The position numbers and the translations under genes were made by a program. This document shows, one piece after another, positions 17,697 through 27,108 of a stretch of DNA of 64,000 nucleotides. Source of the DNA: Rhodopseudomonas boonkerdii (lineage in GTDB: Bacteria > Pseudomonadota > Alphaproteobacteria > Rhizobiales > Xanthobacteraceae); contig NZ_CP036537.1 in assembly GCF_021184025.1 (NCBI RefSeq), positions 1,116,001 to 1,180,000 on the forward strand, in the 5' to 3' direction. The notes beneath the pieces were generated by a model that was not told the origin of the DNA, did no database searches, and saw only the letters and a program-made list of their open reading frames with translations. Every line of letters begins with the position of its first letter. Positions within the stretch are counted from its first letter, which is position 1.

Positions 17697-17788
17697 CCGT
17701 AGGGCGGATGAGCCGAAGGCGTCATCCGCCGGCCGAGTTCATAGCTGAAACTCCGCGGCGGATGACGTTCCGCTCATCCGCCCTACGG
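17697..17788. repeat. Palindromic intergenic repeat, family A copy 1
   Basis: Outer arms CCGTAGGGCGGATGAG and CTCATCCGCCCTACGG are perfect inverted repeats. Inner GTCATCCGCC and GGCGGATGAC also pair. It lies 6 bases after rnhA and 11 bases from the stop of the convergent peroxiredoxin gene. Other copies are at 39570-39661 and 44004-44088. Confidence 0.85.
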
Positions 17789-17798
17789 TCTTTCGATC

Positions 17799-18284
17799 CT
17801 ACAGCTGCCCCAGCAGCGTATCACCGCCCGAGACTTCGACCTTGCCCGGCGCCGGCTCGAGATTGAGCTTGGTCACCACGCCGTCTTCCACCAGCATCGA
17901 ATAGCGCTTGGAGCGGATGCCGAGGCCGTTGCCGGAGGCGTCGAGGTCGAGGCCGATGGCCTTGGCGAATTCGGCATTGCCGTCGGCCAGGAACACGGCC
18001 TCGTCGCGCAGGTCGGTGTCCTTCTTCCAGGCATTCATCACGAAAGCGTCGTTGACGGAGGTGATGGCGATGGTGTCGACGCCCTTGCCCTTGATGGCAT
18101 AGGCGTTGAGGAAGATGCTCGGCAGATGCATCTTGTGGCAGGTGCCGGTATAGGCGCCGGGCACCGCGAACAGCGCCACTTTCTTGCCCTTGAAGATATC
18201 GTCGGTGGTCTTCACCACCGGGCCTTCCTCGGTCATCACGCGAAACTTGGTTTCGGGCAGCTTGTCACCGACTTGGATGCTCAT
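17799..18284 (-). CDS. Peroxiredoxin, Prx5 / AhpC-TSA family
   Basis: A 161-residue thiol peroxidase that reduces peroxides. The ATG at 18284 has CGGAG upstream. The peroxidatic cysteine is Cys49 in VPGAYTGTCHKMHLPS, the exact Prx5 motif; there is no obvious resolving cysteine, so reduction would depend on an external thiol such as glutathione or glutaredoxin. Other family landmarks are TIAITSVNDAFVMNAWKKD and FLADGNAEFAKAIGLDLDASG. It is a single cytosolic gene flanked by repeats on both sides. Confidence 0.94.
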   Translation of the reverse strand: MSIQVGDKLPETKFRVMTEEGPVVKTTDDIFKGKKVALFAVPGAYTGTCHKMHLPSIFLNAYAIKGKGVDTIAITSVNDAFVMNAWKKDTDLRDEAVFLADGNAEFAKAIGLDLDASGNGLGIRSKRYSMLVEDGVVTKLNLEPAPGKVEVSGGDTLLGQL

Positions 18285-18397
18285 CGTCGTTTTCTCCGGA
18301 TGTGGATGAGGGTTTTTAGACCGGGGTGATGACACGGGCAATATTGGGCGGTGCCCAAACGGATGGCGGCTTAACTGTGTCCCGCATCCTGACTCCA

Positions 18398-18509
18398 CCC
18401 CTCATCCTGAGGAGCGGCCGCAGGCCGCGTCTCGAAGGGTGGCCGCGCGCTCTGAGCCAGGCGAGCTCATGGTTCGAGACGGCGCTTCGCGCCTCCTCAC
18501 CATGAGGGG
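18398..18509. repeat. Palindromic intergenic repeat, family C copy 1
   Basis: Starts CCCCTCATCCTGAGGAGC and ends with the inverse CCTCCTCACCATGAGGGG; internal GCGTCTCGAAGG and GGTTCGAGACGGCGC also pair. It lies 6 bases from the DUF924 stop. A second copy is at 21013-21124. Confidence 0.8.
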
Positions 18510-18514
18510 CAGGG

Positions 18515-19060
18515 TTATCCCTTGAATCCACCTGCATCCAGAAATGCCTGCTCTTCCGCCGTTGTCGCGCGCCCAAGCACTGCGTTCCGATGCGGGAAGC
18601 GGCCGAACTTGCGGATGATGTCCGCATGAATGTCGGCGAATTTCAGGTTATCGCTCTCGCCGGTGGCGCGAAAGAGGGCGCAGCACTGCTCCTGATCGGC
18701 GAGATTTTCCGAATGCATCAGCGGCATATAGACGAACTGGCGCATCTCTGCGTCCACCCGCGTATCGACGCCGCGGGCGATCGCGCGTTTGGCAAGGGCG
18801 CAGGCTGCGGCATCGGTCGCGAAGGCGCGCGGATCGTTGCGGAAGAGATTGCGCGGGAACTGGTCGAGCGCGAGGATCAGCGCCAGCGTGCCGTCGTCGC
18901 TGTCCTCCCACAAGGACAGCTTGCCATCGCGAGCGGCTTCGTAGGTGGGCAGGAAACGCGCCTTGATCTCGGCGTCGAAGGCGTCGTTCTTGGCGTACCA
19001 CCGGTCCCAGCCGGCATTGGTCCAGAAAGCGATGATGTCGGCGGGGGTGGTATCGATCAT
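18515..19060 (-). CDS. DUF924 family protein
   Basis: A 181-residue cytosolic protein. Family landmarks are IIAFWTNAGWDRWYAKNDAFDAEIKARF, the central LILALDQFPRNLFR, and REL-like helices ending MPLMHSENLADQEQC, then FGRFPHRNAVLGR near the C-terminus. DUF924 proteins are predicted all-helical with a TPR-like fold. Their biochemical role is unknown. The ATG at 19060 is chosen to open directly into the domain. It is flanked by repeats on both sides. Confidence 0.9.
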   Translation of the reverse strand: MIDTTPADIIAFWTNAGWDRWYAKNDAFDAEIKARFLPTYEAARDGKLSLWEDSDDGTLALILALDQFPRNLFRNDPRAFATDAAACALAKRAIARGVDTRVDAEMRQFVYMPLMHSENLADQEQCCALFRATGESDNLKFADIHADIIRKFGRFPHRNAVLGRATTAEEQAFLDAGGFKG

Positions 19061-19070
19061 GCGGGACTCC

Positions 19071-19157
19071 GTAGGGTGGGCAAAGCGAAGCGTGCCCACC
19101 ATCCCGCGCGCGGCGATGAAGGTGGGCGTGGCGCAAGAGCGCCTTTGCCCACCCTAC
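19071..19157. repeat. Palindromic intergenic repeat, family B copy 2
   Basis: Starts GTAGGGTGGGCAAAGCGAAG and ends with the inverse GCCTTTGCCCACCCTAC. The first 30 bases match copy 1 at 3008. It lies 8 bases past the fadD stop codon. Confidence 0.85.
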
Positions 19158-19164
19158 ATGATCC

Positions 19165-20853
19165 TCAAGCCGCAGCTTCCTGCTTCTTCTCGTCGCGGAG
19201 TTCGCGGCGGAGAATCTTGCCGACATTGGTCTTCGGCAAGGCGTCGCGGAATTCGATCTGCTTCGGTACCTTGTAGTTGGTGAGCTGGGTGCTGCAGAAC
19301 TTGATGATGTCCTCCGCCGTGACGTTCGGATCCTTCTTCACCACGAAGGCCTTCACCGCCTCCGTCGTCTTCGCGTCGGGGACGCCGATCACGGCGCATT
19401 CCAGCACGCCGGGATGGCTGGCGATCACGTCCTCGACCTCGTTCGGATAGACGTTGAATCCGGACACCAGCACCATGTCCTTCTTGCGGTCGACGATCTT
19501 GGTGAAGCCCTCGGCATCCATGATGCCGATATCGCCGGTGCGGAAATAGCCGTCGGCGGTCATCACCTTGGCGGTTTCGTCCGGCCGGTTCCAGTAGCCG
19601 GCCATCACTTGCGGGCCCTTGGCGCAGATCTCGCCGGGTTGACCGAGCGGCACTTCATTGCCGTCGTCATCGCGGATCGAGAGATAGGTCGATGGCACCG
19701 GCAGACCGATGGTGCCGGTGAAGCTGTCGATGTCAGGCGGATTACAGGTCAGCACCGGCGCCGTTTCCGACAGGCCGTAACCTTCGGCGATCAGGCAGCC
19801 CGTCGCTTTCTGCCACTTCTCGGCGACCGCCTTCTGCACCGCCATGCCGCCGCCGTTGGAAATCTTCAGCTTGGAGAAATCCACTTCGTCGAAGCCCGGC
19901 GCATTCAGCAATCCGTTATAGAGCGTGTTGACGGCCGGGAAGCTGTTGACCTGATATTTCTTCAGCTCCTTGATGAAGCCGGCCATGTCGCGCGGATTGG
20001 GGATCAGCAGATTGACGCCACCGGCGCGCACCGCGAGCAGGAAGCAGGCCGTCAGCGCGAAGATGTGATACAACGGCAACGCGCAGACGATGAACAACTG
20101 GTCCAGTTTCGGCGGCCTGCGGAGCGCCGGCTGCAGCCATGCGTCGTTTTGCAGCATGTTGGCGATCACGTTGCGATGGAGCAGCGTGGCGCCCTTGGAG
20201 AGACCGGTGGTGCCGCCCGTATATTGCAGGAAGGCGACGTCGTCCGGGCCGAGTGTCGGCTTCTTCAGTGTCATGCTGCGGCCGGCCGAGACCGCATCGT
20301 TGAACGCGACGGCGCCCGGCAGGCTGAAAGCCGGCACCATTTTCTTCACGCGGCGAACCACCAGATTCACGATCACGCCCTTGAAGCCGAGCATGTCGCC
20401 CATGCTGGCAACGATCACATGTTTCACCTGCGTCTTGGCGATCACCTGCTGCACGACGGAGGCGAAATTCTCCAGCACGATGATGGCTTCGGCGCCGCTA
20501 TCCTTGAGCTGGTGTTCGAGTTCGCGCGGCGTGTAGAGCGGATTGACGTTGACGGCGGCATAGCCCGCGCGCAGCACGGCGCAGGTGGCGACGGGATATT
20601 GCAGCACGTTGGGCATCATCAGCGCGACGCGAGCGCCCTTGGCGAGGCCCTTGCTCTGCAGATAGGCGCCGAGCGCCAGCGAATGTTCGTCGAGGTCGCG
20701 ATAGGTGATGGCCTTGTCCATGCAGATGAAAGCCTTGCGGTCGCGAAACTTCGCGAAGCTTTCTTCCAGCAAGGCCACCAGCGATGGATACTGGCCGATG
20801 TCGATATCGGCAGGGACGCCGGCCGGATAGTGCTTGAGCCAGATGCGCTCCAT
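19165..20853 (-). CDS. fadD: Long-chain fatty-acid-CoA ligase
   Basis: Activates long-chain fatty acids to acyl-CoA for beta-oxidation. The protein has 562 residues, from the ATG at 20853 after GAGGGGGAATGAC. It opens MERIWLKHYPAGVPADIDI as FadD proteins do. AMP-binding motifs are LQYTGGTTGLSKGATLLHRN (ATP loop), GYGLSETAPVLTCNP and the hinge TGDIGIMDAEGFTKIVDRKKDMV. The catalytic lysine is in LPKTNVGKILRRELRD. It ends in a short Lys/Ala tail and is a monocistronic gene between two repeats. Confidence 0.95.
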   Translation of the reverse strand: MERIWLKHYPAGVPADIDIGQYPSLVALLEESFAKFRDRKAFICMDKAITYRDLDEHSLALGAYLQSKGLAKGARVALMMPNVLQYPVATCAVLRAGYAAVNVNPLYTPRELEHQLKDSGAEAIIVLENFASVVQQVIAKTQVKHVIVASMGDMLGFKGVIVNLVVRRVKKMVPAFSLPGAVAFNDAVSAGRSMTLKKPTLGPDDVAFLQYTGGTTGLSKGATLLHRNVIANMLQNDAWLQPALRRPPKLDQLFIVCALPLYHIFALTACFLLAVRAGGVNLLIPNPRDMAGFIKELKKYQVNSFPAVNTLYNGLLNAPGFDEVDFSKLKISNGGGMAVQKAVAEKWQKATGCLIAEGYGLSETAPVLTCNPPDIDSFTGTIGLPVPSTYLSIRDDDGNEVPLGQPGEICAKGPQVMAGYWNRPDETAKVMTADGYFRTGDIGIMDAEGFTKIVDRKKDMVLVSGFNVYPNEVEDVIASHPGVLECAVIGVPDAKTTEAVKAFVVKKDPNVTAEDIIKFCSTQLTNYKVPKQIEFRDALPKTNVGKILRRELRDEKKQEAAA

Positions 20854-21012
20854 GTCATTCCCCCTCGGAAGTTTGTTCGTTGCGCGGAGTATTGAGCAGA
20901 TCGCGCGGCCAAGGCAAGCCACGTCGCACGCAGCATGCGGCGGTGCCGGGGATCAACGCATGGGATTGGTTAAGGTTGGCGCTACGAAGGTCGCGGTCAG
21001 CCAAAAACACTG

Positions 21013-21124
21013 CCCTCATCCTGAGGAGCGCGCATAGCGCGCGTCTCGAAGGATGGCGAAGCGCTCGGAGCCCGGCAAATTCATGGCTCGAGACGCGCGC
21101 TGTGCGCGCTCCTCACCATGAGGG
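21013..21124. repeat. Palindromic intergenic repeat, family C copy 2
   Basis: CCCTCATCCTGAGGAGCGCG pairs with the distal CGCGCTCCTCACCATGAGGG; inner GCGCGTCTCGA and TCGAGACGCGC form a second perfect arm pair. It lies 24 bases from the stop of the carboxypeptidase gene. Confidence 0.85.
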
Positions 21125-21147
21125 ACTGAGCTGTTTAGCCCTACTGT

Positions 21148-22605
21148 CTAACTGCGCGGTGTTGTCGCAGCGGGCTTGGCTTCACCGGTGGTGGCGGGCT
21201 TGGCCGGCTTCGGTTTGGTGGGTGCGCTGGCGGCCGTGGCCGGTTTGGCGGCGGGCTTGGCGGCTGCAGCCGGTTTTGCCGCATCGGGCTTCGCCGCCGG
21301 CTTGGCGGCGGCATCGGGCTTGGCTGCTGCGTGCTTCGGGGCGGCGGGCTTGGCTGCCGGCTTCGCCTCGGCGGTCGCCTTGGCGTCCTTCTTCTCGGCG
21401 GCATCCGGTTTCTTCGCCGCGGTCTTGGTGCCCTTCTTGGGCTTGGCCTTCGGCGTCTGCCGGGCTTCTTCCGCCGCATTGGCGGCGATCAGCTCGGCGC
21501 CGGTCTTCTTCGGTCCGGTATACACGATGACGGGTTCGACCGGTGCGGCGGCCGCGGCGATCATGTCTTCGGGGCGCAGCGTCGGCGGCTGCAATCCGCC
21601 GGCAAAGAACGACAGCGCGGCGGAGCTGCTGGCCTCGCTGCTCGCCACCGCATCCTCGTCGCTCATGGGGCCCTGGCGCTTGCGTTTCGGTCCGCACATT
21701 TCGTCGCGCAGGTTCGGCGGTGCGGCGTCAATGGGAGGCATCGCGTCAACCGTACCGAGCGCCGGCTTCAGCCAGGTCAGGCCGCCACTGCCGTTGCCGA
21801 AGCCGGCTTCCAGCAGCTGCGCCGCCTTGACGGCGCGGGCATGTCCGGACGTCGAGCCGAGCACGACGGCAATCAGCCGCTTGTTGTTGCGCGTGGCGGA
21901 GGCGACGAGATTATAACCGGACGCGCAGATGAAGCCGGTCTTGAATCCATCGGCGCCGGGATAGCGGCCGATCAGCTTGTTGTAGTTCGGGGTGATGCGA
22001 CGGCCGAATTTCATCGCTGGGATATGCATGAAATATTCGTATTCCGGCAGGTCGCGGATCACGGCGCGGGCGAGGATGGCGAGATCGCGCGCCGAGGTCA
22101 CCTGTTCGTCGGCAGGCAGACCGTTCGGGTTGACGTAATGGGTCTGCGTCATGCCGAGCCGCTGCGCGTTGGAATTCATCATCGCGGAGAAGCCGTCGAT
22201 GGAGCCGCCGACGCCTTCGGCGAGCACGGCGGCCATGTCGTTGGCCGACTTCACCATCATCATGGTCAGCGCGTTCTCGACGGTCACCTGGGTGCCCGCC
22301 TTGAAGCCCATCTTGGAGGGCGACTGGCCGGCCGCCTCCGGCGACACCGTGAGGACCGTGTCGAGGCGGAGGCGTCCTTCCTTCACCGCCTTCAGCGTCA
22401 CATAGGCGGTCATGATCTTGGTGACCGATGCGGGATGCCACGGAAAGGTGGCGTTCTCCGCCTGCAGCACCTTGCCCGTGTCGGCCTCGATCACCAGCGT
22501 GGCTTCGGCGCGCGCAACCTGCGGCGCGAGAGCGGCAACGGCCAGCGTCGCGGCAGCGGCGACAGATGTCAGGGACAGGCGAAGCGATACGGAGGGAAAC
22601 TGCAC
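21148..22605 (-). CDS. D-alanyl-D-alanine carboxypeptidase (PBP5-like, S11) with Lys/Ala/Pro tail
   Basis: Trims the terminal D-Ala from peptidoglycan stem peptides in the periplasm. With the GTG at 22605 it has 485 residues and begins with a signal peptide ending QVARA. All three active-site motifs are seen: SVTK at 60-63, SAN near 120 and KTG at 222-224. Instead of the usual membrane-anchoring amphipathic helix, about the last 120 residues are low-complexity KPAA/KPDA repeats, strongly basic. An ATG at 22740 in frame would add 45 residues without a signal character, so the GTG is preferred. The tail may bind acidic cell-wall or nucleic acid polymers; this is inference. Confidence 0.9.
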   Translation of the reverse strand: MQFPSVSLRLSLTSVAAAATLAVAALAPQVARAEATLVIEADTGKVLQAENATFPWHPASVTKIMTAYVTLKAVKEGRLRLDTVLTVSPEAAGQSPSKMGFKAGTQVTVENALTMMMVKSANDMAAVLAEGVGGSIDGFSAMMNSNAQRLGMTQTHYVNPNGLPADEQVTSARDLAILARAVIRDLPEYEYFMHIPAMKFGRRITPNYNKLIGRYPGADGFKTGFICASGYNLVASATRNNKRLIAVVLGSTSGHARAVKAAQLLEAGFGNGSGGLTWLKPALGTVDAMPPIDAAPPNLRDEMCGPKRKRQGPMSDEDAVASSEASSSAALSFFAGGLQPPTLRPEDMIAAAAAPVEPVIVYTGPKKTGAELIAANAAEEARQTPKAKPKKGTKTAAKKPDAAEKKDAKATAEAKPAAKPAAPKHAAAKPDAAAKPAAKPDAAKPAAAAKPAAKPATAASAPTKPKPAKPATTGEAKPAATTPRS

Positions 22606-22803
22606 TATCCGGTTCCGGTCCTTGGCGGCCCGCCTGCCGTGCTTCGAGCACCGCGCGCAGCAATGGGAAGGTGAGGGACGTTCGAAAATCAGTGGGCCGT
22701 CACGCAGTGATGACAGCAAACCTATACCGGCCGAGCGCATCAGAACAGTGGCGAGTGGATTAAATCCGTGAGGAAGTGGGCCAAAGTTCGGCAGTGTCCC
22801 GGG

Positions 22804-22889
22804 TTGTCGTCACCGGACTTGATCGGGCGCCCCCGTAGACACCGCTGTCAGAGTTTACTGGATCGACCGGTCAAGCCGGGCGACGACAA
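22804..22889. repeat. Palindromic intergenic repeat, family D copy 2
   Basis: TTGTCGTCACCGGACTTGAT pairs imperfectly with the distal CGGTCAAGCCGGGCGACGAC, and the GTAGACACC and TTTACTGGATCG motifs match the other D copies. It lies 16 bases past the stop of the ABC exporter gene. Confidence 0.8.
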
Positions 22890-22904
22890 GACTGGTTTGG
22901 CGGC

Positions 22905-24680
22905 TCACATCCCCGCCTCGGCCTTTGCCTGTTCCTGCACCATGAACTGCGCCTCGGCGAGTTTCGCGAAATAGCCGCCTTTCGCCACCAGTTCATCGAA
23001 AGTTCCCGCTTCGGTCACGCGGCCGTGTTCGAAGACGAGGATGCGCGTGGCGTCGCGGATGGTGGAGAGACGATGGGCGATCACGAAAGTCGTGCGACCC
23101 TTCATCACTTCATCGAGAGCGAGATTGAGTTTTGCCTCGGTCACCGCATCCAGCGCCGAAGTCGCCTCGTCAAGAATCAGGATCGGCGGATCCTTCAGCA
23201 GTGCCCGCGCGATGGAGAGGCGCTGGCGCTCGCCGCCGGACAGCATGCGCCCGCGTTCGCCGGCATTGGTGTCGAAACCGTGATCGCTGCGGGTGATGAA
23301 GTCGAGGGCCTGGGCGCGCTCGGCGGCAACACGCAATTCCTCGTCGGTGGCATCGGGCTTGCCGACGCGCAGGTTTTCCGCGATCGAGCGGTTGAAGAGC
23401 AGTGCTTCCTGGAACACGACGCCGATGTTTCGGCGCAGGCCCGATAGCGTCAGCGCGCGCACATCCATGCCATCGATGGAGATGATGCCGGATTGTGGAT
23501 CGAAGGCGCGATGCAGCAGCGCGATGGCCGTCGATTTGCCGGCGCCGGTGGAGCCGACCAGCGCAATGGTCTGGCCGGGCGTCGCCGTGAACGACACATC
23601 CGCAATTGCCGGGCGCTTACCGTCATAGGAGAACGACACGTCCTTGAACTCAACGAGGCCCTGCACCCGGCCAGGGTCGATGGCATCGATACGGTCGCGC
23701 ACCGCCGGCACGGCATCGAGCACATTCATGAATTCACGCAGGCGCGGCGCTTCCATGAACACGCTGTTGATGAAAGCGACGACCTGCTCGAGCCGCTGGA
23801 TCAGCATGGTGGCGAAGGAGACGAACATCACGATCTCGCCGACAGTCGTGAGCCCCTGCTGATGCAGAGCGATGCCGACGGTGAAGATCGCCAGCACGGT
23901 GATGGTGGTCGACGCGCGCGTCATCACCGAGACGATCGCCCACCACGACAGCACCGGCATCTGCGCCGCGAGCAATTGGCCGGAGACGCCGCGCAGGCTG
24001 GAGACTTCGGCCTCGATACGGGTAAAGCTCTGCACCAGCGCGACATTGCTGAGCGAGTCCGATGCGCGTGCCGACAGATCGCCGTAGTGCTCCTCGACCT
24101 CGGTCTGCATGCCCGATGTCTTGCGCACCACCAACGTCGTAAGGATGGTGAACACCACACAAAGGATCATCAGCAAGGCGGCAAGCCGCCAGTTCAGATA
24201 GACCGAGAGCGGCAGCAGGATGAACAGCGAGACGATGGATGCAAAGTGTTCGCGGAAGAAGCCGAGCCAGACGCGCCACAATGCGTCGGTGCCGGCCAGC
24301 ATCACTTTCATCAGGCGGCCGGAATGGGTGCCGGTGTGGAAAGTCAGCGGCAGCTGCATGATATGTTCGAAATAATCGGTGAGCACTGCCTGGCGCTGGC
24401 GATGCGCGAGGCGATCCGCATGTAGCGCGACAATGGCGCCGCACAGGATCGTGAACAGGCCGAAGCCGACCCAGGCGCCCAAGAGCGGCCATGGCGAGGT
24501 CGCCGTCGCCTCCGCTGGGCCCGGTGACGGCGTCCTGGTCAGCACATCGATGATGCGGCCGAACAGCACCGGTTCGGCAAATTGCGCACCGGCCAGCAGC
24601 AGGTTGGCGACCGCCAGAAGCCAGGCGAGGCGCTTCTCCTTGCCGAGGAGGTCCAGCACGCGGATGTAGAGTTTGATCAT
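22905..24680 (-). CDS. ndvA: ABC exporter, NdvA-like cyclic beta-glucan transporter
   Basis: A 591-residue half-transporter fusing six membrane helices to an ATPase. The N-terminus [42 protein letters not shown] and the overall length match NdvA, which exports cyclic beta-1,2-glucan for osmotic adaptation and plant interaction. ATPase motifs are GSTGAGKST (Walker A), [16 protein letters not shown] (signature), [12 protein letters not shown] (Walker B) and a terminal IAHRLSTI switch histidine. The ndvB glucan synthase is not in this window, so the substrate assignment rests on sequence resemblance. Confidence 0.88.
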   Translation of the reverse strand: MIKLYIRVLDLLGKEKRLAWLLAVANLLLAGAQFAEPVLFGRIIDVLTRTPSPGPAEATATSPWPLLGAWVGFGLFTILCGAIVALHADRLAHRQRQAVLTDYFEHIMQLPLTFHTGTHSGRLMKVMLAGTDALWRVWLGFFREHFASIVSLFILLPLSVYLNWRLAALLMILCVVFTILTTLVVRKTSGMQTEVEEHYGDLSARASDSLSNVALVQSFTRIEAEVSSLRGVSGQLLAAQMPVLSWWAIVSVMTRASTTITVLAIFTVGIALHQQGLTTVGEIVMFVSFATMLIQRLEQVVAFINSVFMEAPRLREFMNVLDAVPAVRDRIDAIDPGRVQGLVEFKDVSFSYDGKRPAIADVSFTATPGQTIALVGSTGAGKSTAIALLHRAFDPQSGIISIDGMDVRALTLSGLRRNIGVVFQEALLFNRSIAENLRVGKPDATDEELRVAAERAQALDFITRSDHGFDTNAGERGRMLSGGERQRLSIARALLKDPPILILDEATSALDAVTEAKLNLALDEVMKGRTTFVIAHRLSTIRDATRILVFEHGRVTEAGTFDELVAKGGYFAKLAEAQFMVQEQAKAEAGM

Positions 24681-24717
24681 GGAGATTGAGCACCGGCCTG
24701 TGGAATGAATCTACTCT

Positions 24718-24820
24718 TGTCATCACCCGCGAAAGCGGGCGAGCCAGTAGACACCAAAGTTAGCGATGATCATAGGCGGCGGTGTTGACTGGATCGCCCG
24801 GTCAAGCCGGGCGATGACAA
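24718..24820. repeat. Palindromic intergenic repeat, family D copy 3
   Basis: TTGTCATCACCCGCGAAAGC at the left pairs with CCGGGCGATGACAA at the right; the internal CCAGTAGACACC and GACTGGATCGCCCG match copy 1 at 522. It lies 12 bases from the stop codon of the next binding-protein gene. Confidence 0.85.
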
Positions 24821-24831
24821 ACTGAGCTATT

Positions 24832-25893
24832 TCAATTCACCTTGCGCCCATCCGCATCCGGGAGAAACGCCGCATCAAACACATCCGCGGCTACCGGTCG
24901 CTTGCGGAGCGCAACATCCTGCGCGATCGCGTCGAGTGAGGCCTCGAAACGCCCGGCGTCGATGCCGCCGAAGCCGTCGCGTTTCACGTCGTCGGTGAGA
25001 ATGTTATCGCCGATGGCGATCTTCAGCCGGGCCAGTTCGAGCTCGCGCGTGCCGCCATCCATCTGCGTCATCACCTCGTCGATCGCCTTGTCCGGCTGGC
25101 GGATGGTCAGACGCACGCCTTCGGTGACGGCGCGCACGAAGCGCTTCACCGTATCGCGCCGAGCCGCCGCGACTTTCGGATTGACGATCACCGCGAGGCC
25201 GTAGGCGGCACAGCCGAACTCGGCGAAGCGAAACACAGCGAGATCGTCGGCGGGTATGCCGCGGTCACGCAGGTTGACGGCGGAGAGATAGGAGAAGCCG
25301 GTGACTGCGTCGACCTGGCCGGCGGACAGCATCGGTTCGCGCACCGCCGGGCTGATCTTCTCCTGCTTCACCGCGGATGCGTTGATGCCGTTTCGCTTTG
25401 CGAGCGCCGGCCACAGCCGGATCGCGAGATCGCCTTCGGCCACGCCAAGCGTCCGGCCCTCGAGACTGCCGAGCGAAATTACGCCACGGCTCTTGCGCGC
25501 AACCACGGCATAGGGCGTGCGGTTGAGCAGCACGAAGGCGGCCTTGATCGGCAGGGAATCCGGATCGGCGCGATAACGGATCAGCGCATTGAAGTCGGCG
25601 ACGGCCATGTCGGTCGTACCCGTCGCGACGCGGGTGATCGTGTCCTTGGAGCCGGTGGCGACCTGCAGGGCGACATTGAGGTTTTCGGCTCGATAGAGAC
25701 CGCGACTGGCGGCCAGCACGAAGGGTGCTGCGATCGCATCGATGGGACGGTCGAGGGTAAATTGGATGGGGGCCGCCGTCGCCTCATCGGTCGCGTGGAC
25801 GAAAGGTGCGTGAAAAGCCGTGACGCCGAGCGCACCTATCCCCTGAATGATAGTCCTGCGGGAGATGAGAGGTGAGGGCTTGGGCATCGGCAT
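24832..25893 (-). CDS. NMT1/SsuA-type ABC transporter substrate-binding protein
   Basis: A 353-residue exported protein with a twin-arginine signal (ISRRTIIQGIGALGVTAF, cleavage near VHA). The mature part has the NMT1/SsuA pattern: FVLAASRGLYRAENLNVALQ, GSKDTITRVATGTTDMAVAD and GRTLGVAEGDLAIRLWPAL. Such proteins bind nitrate, sulfonates, taurine or thiamine precursors. The start could be 25893 or 25887 (both ATG), or a TTG at 25899; no ribosome site decides. No permease or ATPase is adjacent, so this receptor is an orphan here. Confidence 0.85.
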   Translation of the reverse strand: MPMPKPSPLISRRTIIQGIGALGVTAFHAPFVHATDEATAAPIQFTLDRPIDAIAAPFVLAASRGLYRAENLNVALQVATGSKDTITRVATGTTDMAVADFNALIRYRADPDSLPIKAAFVLLNRTPYAVVARKSRGVISLGSLEGRTLGVAEGDLAIRLWPALAKRNGINASAVKQEKISPAVREPMLSAGQVDAVTGFSYLSAVNLRDRGIPADDLAVFRFAEFGCAAYGLAVIVNPKVAAARRDTVKRFVRAVTEGVRLTIRQPDKAIDEVMTQMDGGTRELELARLKIAIGDNILTDDVKRDGFGGIDAGRFEASLDAIAQDVALRKRPVAADVFDAAFLPDADGRKVN

Positions 25894-26138
25894 ATGCAAG
25901 TAAGCAAGGCAGAAGGAGCAAGGCAGAGACGTAATTCATCCGCCCGGTATGGTCGATTGAAGGCGCCGGGCTGCGACATCTTGCGCCTCAAAACTGCGCT
26001 TCACAACATGAATGGGAGGTGAGTGCCCCGATTTGGCCACCTGTCGTTCAGCTTCCATTGGGGTGAGGGAACCCAAAATGCGCAGCGTGGTTGATGATGC
26101 AGCGGCCCGCAGGGCCAAAGACCACGGAGGGCATTCAG

Positions 26139-26546
26139 ATGTTTGGACGTCGTTCAGTCAAGAATACCGGCCGGGCGGTCGCCTTGGCCGCCGTCACTGC
26201 CATGTCGATGTCGGCCGTCGCGCCGACCGGCGCGTTTGCTGCGCCAGCGAATAATACGCCTGCCAAGGCAACCGCGCATCACGGCTCCAGCGATGCGACC
26301 GACTTCAGCGCACGGCGCCGGCACTATCGCGGCGGCGGCAACGCAGCCGGCCTCGCGGCTTTCGGTGCCATTGTGGGGACCATCGGCGCGATTGCCGCAG
26401 CCAATAGCGGTCCGCGCTATTATGACAGCTACGGCTATTATGGCGGTGGCCCGGTCTATTACAGCGGCCCCGGCTATTATGGCGGCCCGTATCGTGGCTA
26501 TGGCGGCGGTTACGGCTACGACAATTCGCGCCGCATGACTTGGTAG
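26139..26546 (+). CDS. Exported Gly/Tyr-rich small protein
   Basis: A 135-residue protein from ATG 26139, preceded by CGGAGGG. Residues 1-34 are a signal peptide (ALAAVTAMSMSAVAPTGAFAA). A basic segment SARRRHYRGGG is followed by a hydrophobic, glycine-rich stretch (AAGLAAFGAIVGTIGAIAAANSG) that could span or insert in a membrane. Tandem YYGGG, YYSG and GYGGG motifs then run to the C-terminus. This architecture recurs in rhizobial surface proteins; the function is unknown. Confidence 0.8.
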   Translation: MFGRRSVKNTGRAVALAAVTAMSMSAVAPTGAFAAPANNTPAKATAHHGSSDATDFSARRRHYRGGGNAAGLAAFGAIVGTIGAIAAANSGPRYYDSYGYYGGGPVYYSGPGYYGGPYRGYGGGYGYDNSRRMTW

Positions 26547-26640
26547 CGAACCGCTACAGAACTCGGCATCGCCGGTCGCATGATGCGGCCGGCGATGTCG
26601 CGTTAACGTCACCGTTATCGCCTGGTGCTAGTGTCGCTGC

Positions 26641-27030
26641 ATGAGTGATTCGCTCGACCGGCTCTATCAGGCGGTGCTCGCGGCCAGGGATCTCGACCCT
26701 GCGACATCGCGCACGGCCCGGCTGTTTCAGCAGGGTCCGGACAAGATGGCGAAGAAGCTCGCCGAGGAAGCCATCGAGGTCGTCATCGACGCGGTGGCCC
26801 GCCGGCCCGATGCGGTGATCCGGGAAAGCGCCGACCTGCTCTACAATCTGACGGTCCTGTGGGCTGCGGCCGGTGTACGTCCCGAGCAGATCTGGTTCGA
26901 GATGGCGCGTCGCGAACGCATGATGGGGATTGCCGAGAAGCTGCCGAAGCGGCCCAAGGCAGCAAAAACGCGCAGCAACAGCCGGCGACCGATTGACGCG
27001 CTGGAAGATCGAATCCGCAAACTGGTCTGA
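26641..27030 (+). CDS. hisE: HisE-like phosphoribosyl-ATP pyrophosphatase with basic tail
   Basis: The first about 100 residues are a clear HisE/MazG-fold domain: SLDRLYQAVLAARDLDPATSRTARLF, GPDKMAKKLAEEAIEVVIDAV and RESADLLYNLTVLWAAAGV, with the EExxE and ESAD metal-binding residues. HisE converts phosphoribosyl-ATP to phosphoribosyl-AMP in histidine synthesis. This copy stands alone, away from other his genes, and carries a Lys/Arg-rich extension (RPKAAKTRSNSRRP) that gives 129 residues. It could be a second copy or a housekeeping pyrophosphatase with another nucleotide substrate. Confidence 0.82.
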   Translation: MSDSLDRLYQAVLAARDLDPATSRTARLFQQGPDKMAKKLAEEAIEVVIDAVARRPDAVIRESADLLYNLTVLWAAAGVRPEQIWFEMARRERMMGIAEKLPKRPKAAKTRSNSRRPIDALEDRIRKLV

Positions 27031-27108
27031 TCCCGCGCGCGATCCTGTCGCGATATCGTCACCATTCAGGCATGGACAAATCGTCGTCGGGATGGTTCAT
27101 CGCGGGCC

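Noticed and set aside
19414..22674. Large plus-strand frames opposite fadD and the carboxypeptidase
   Set aside because: Antisense to genes with full catalytic motifs; no recognisable protein family.
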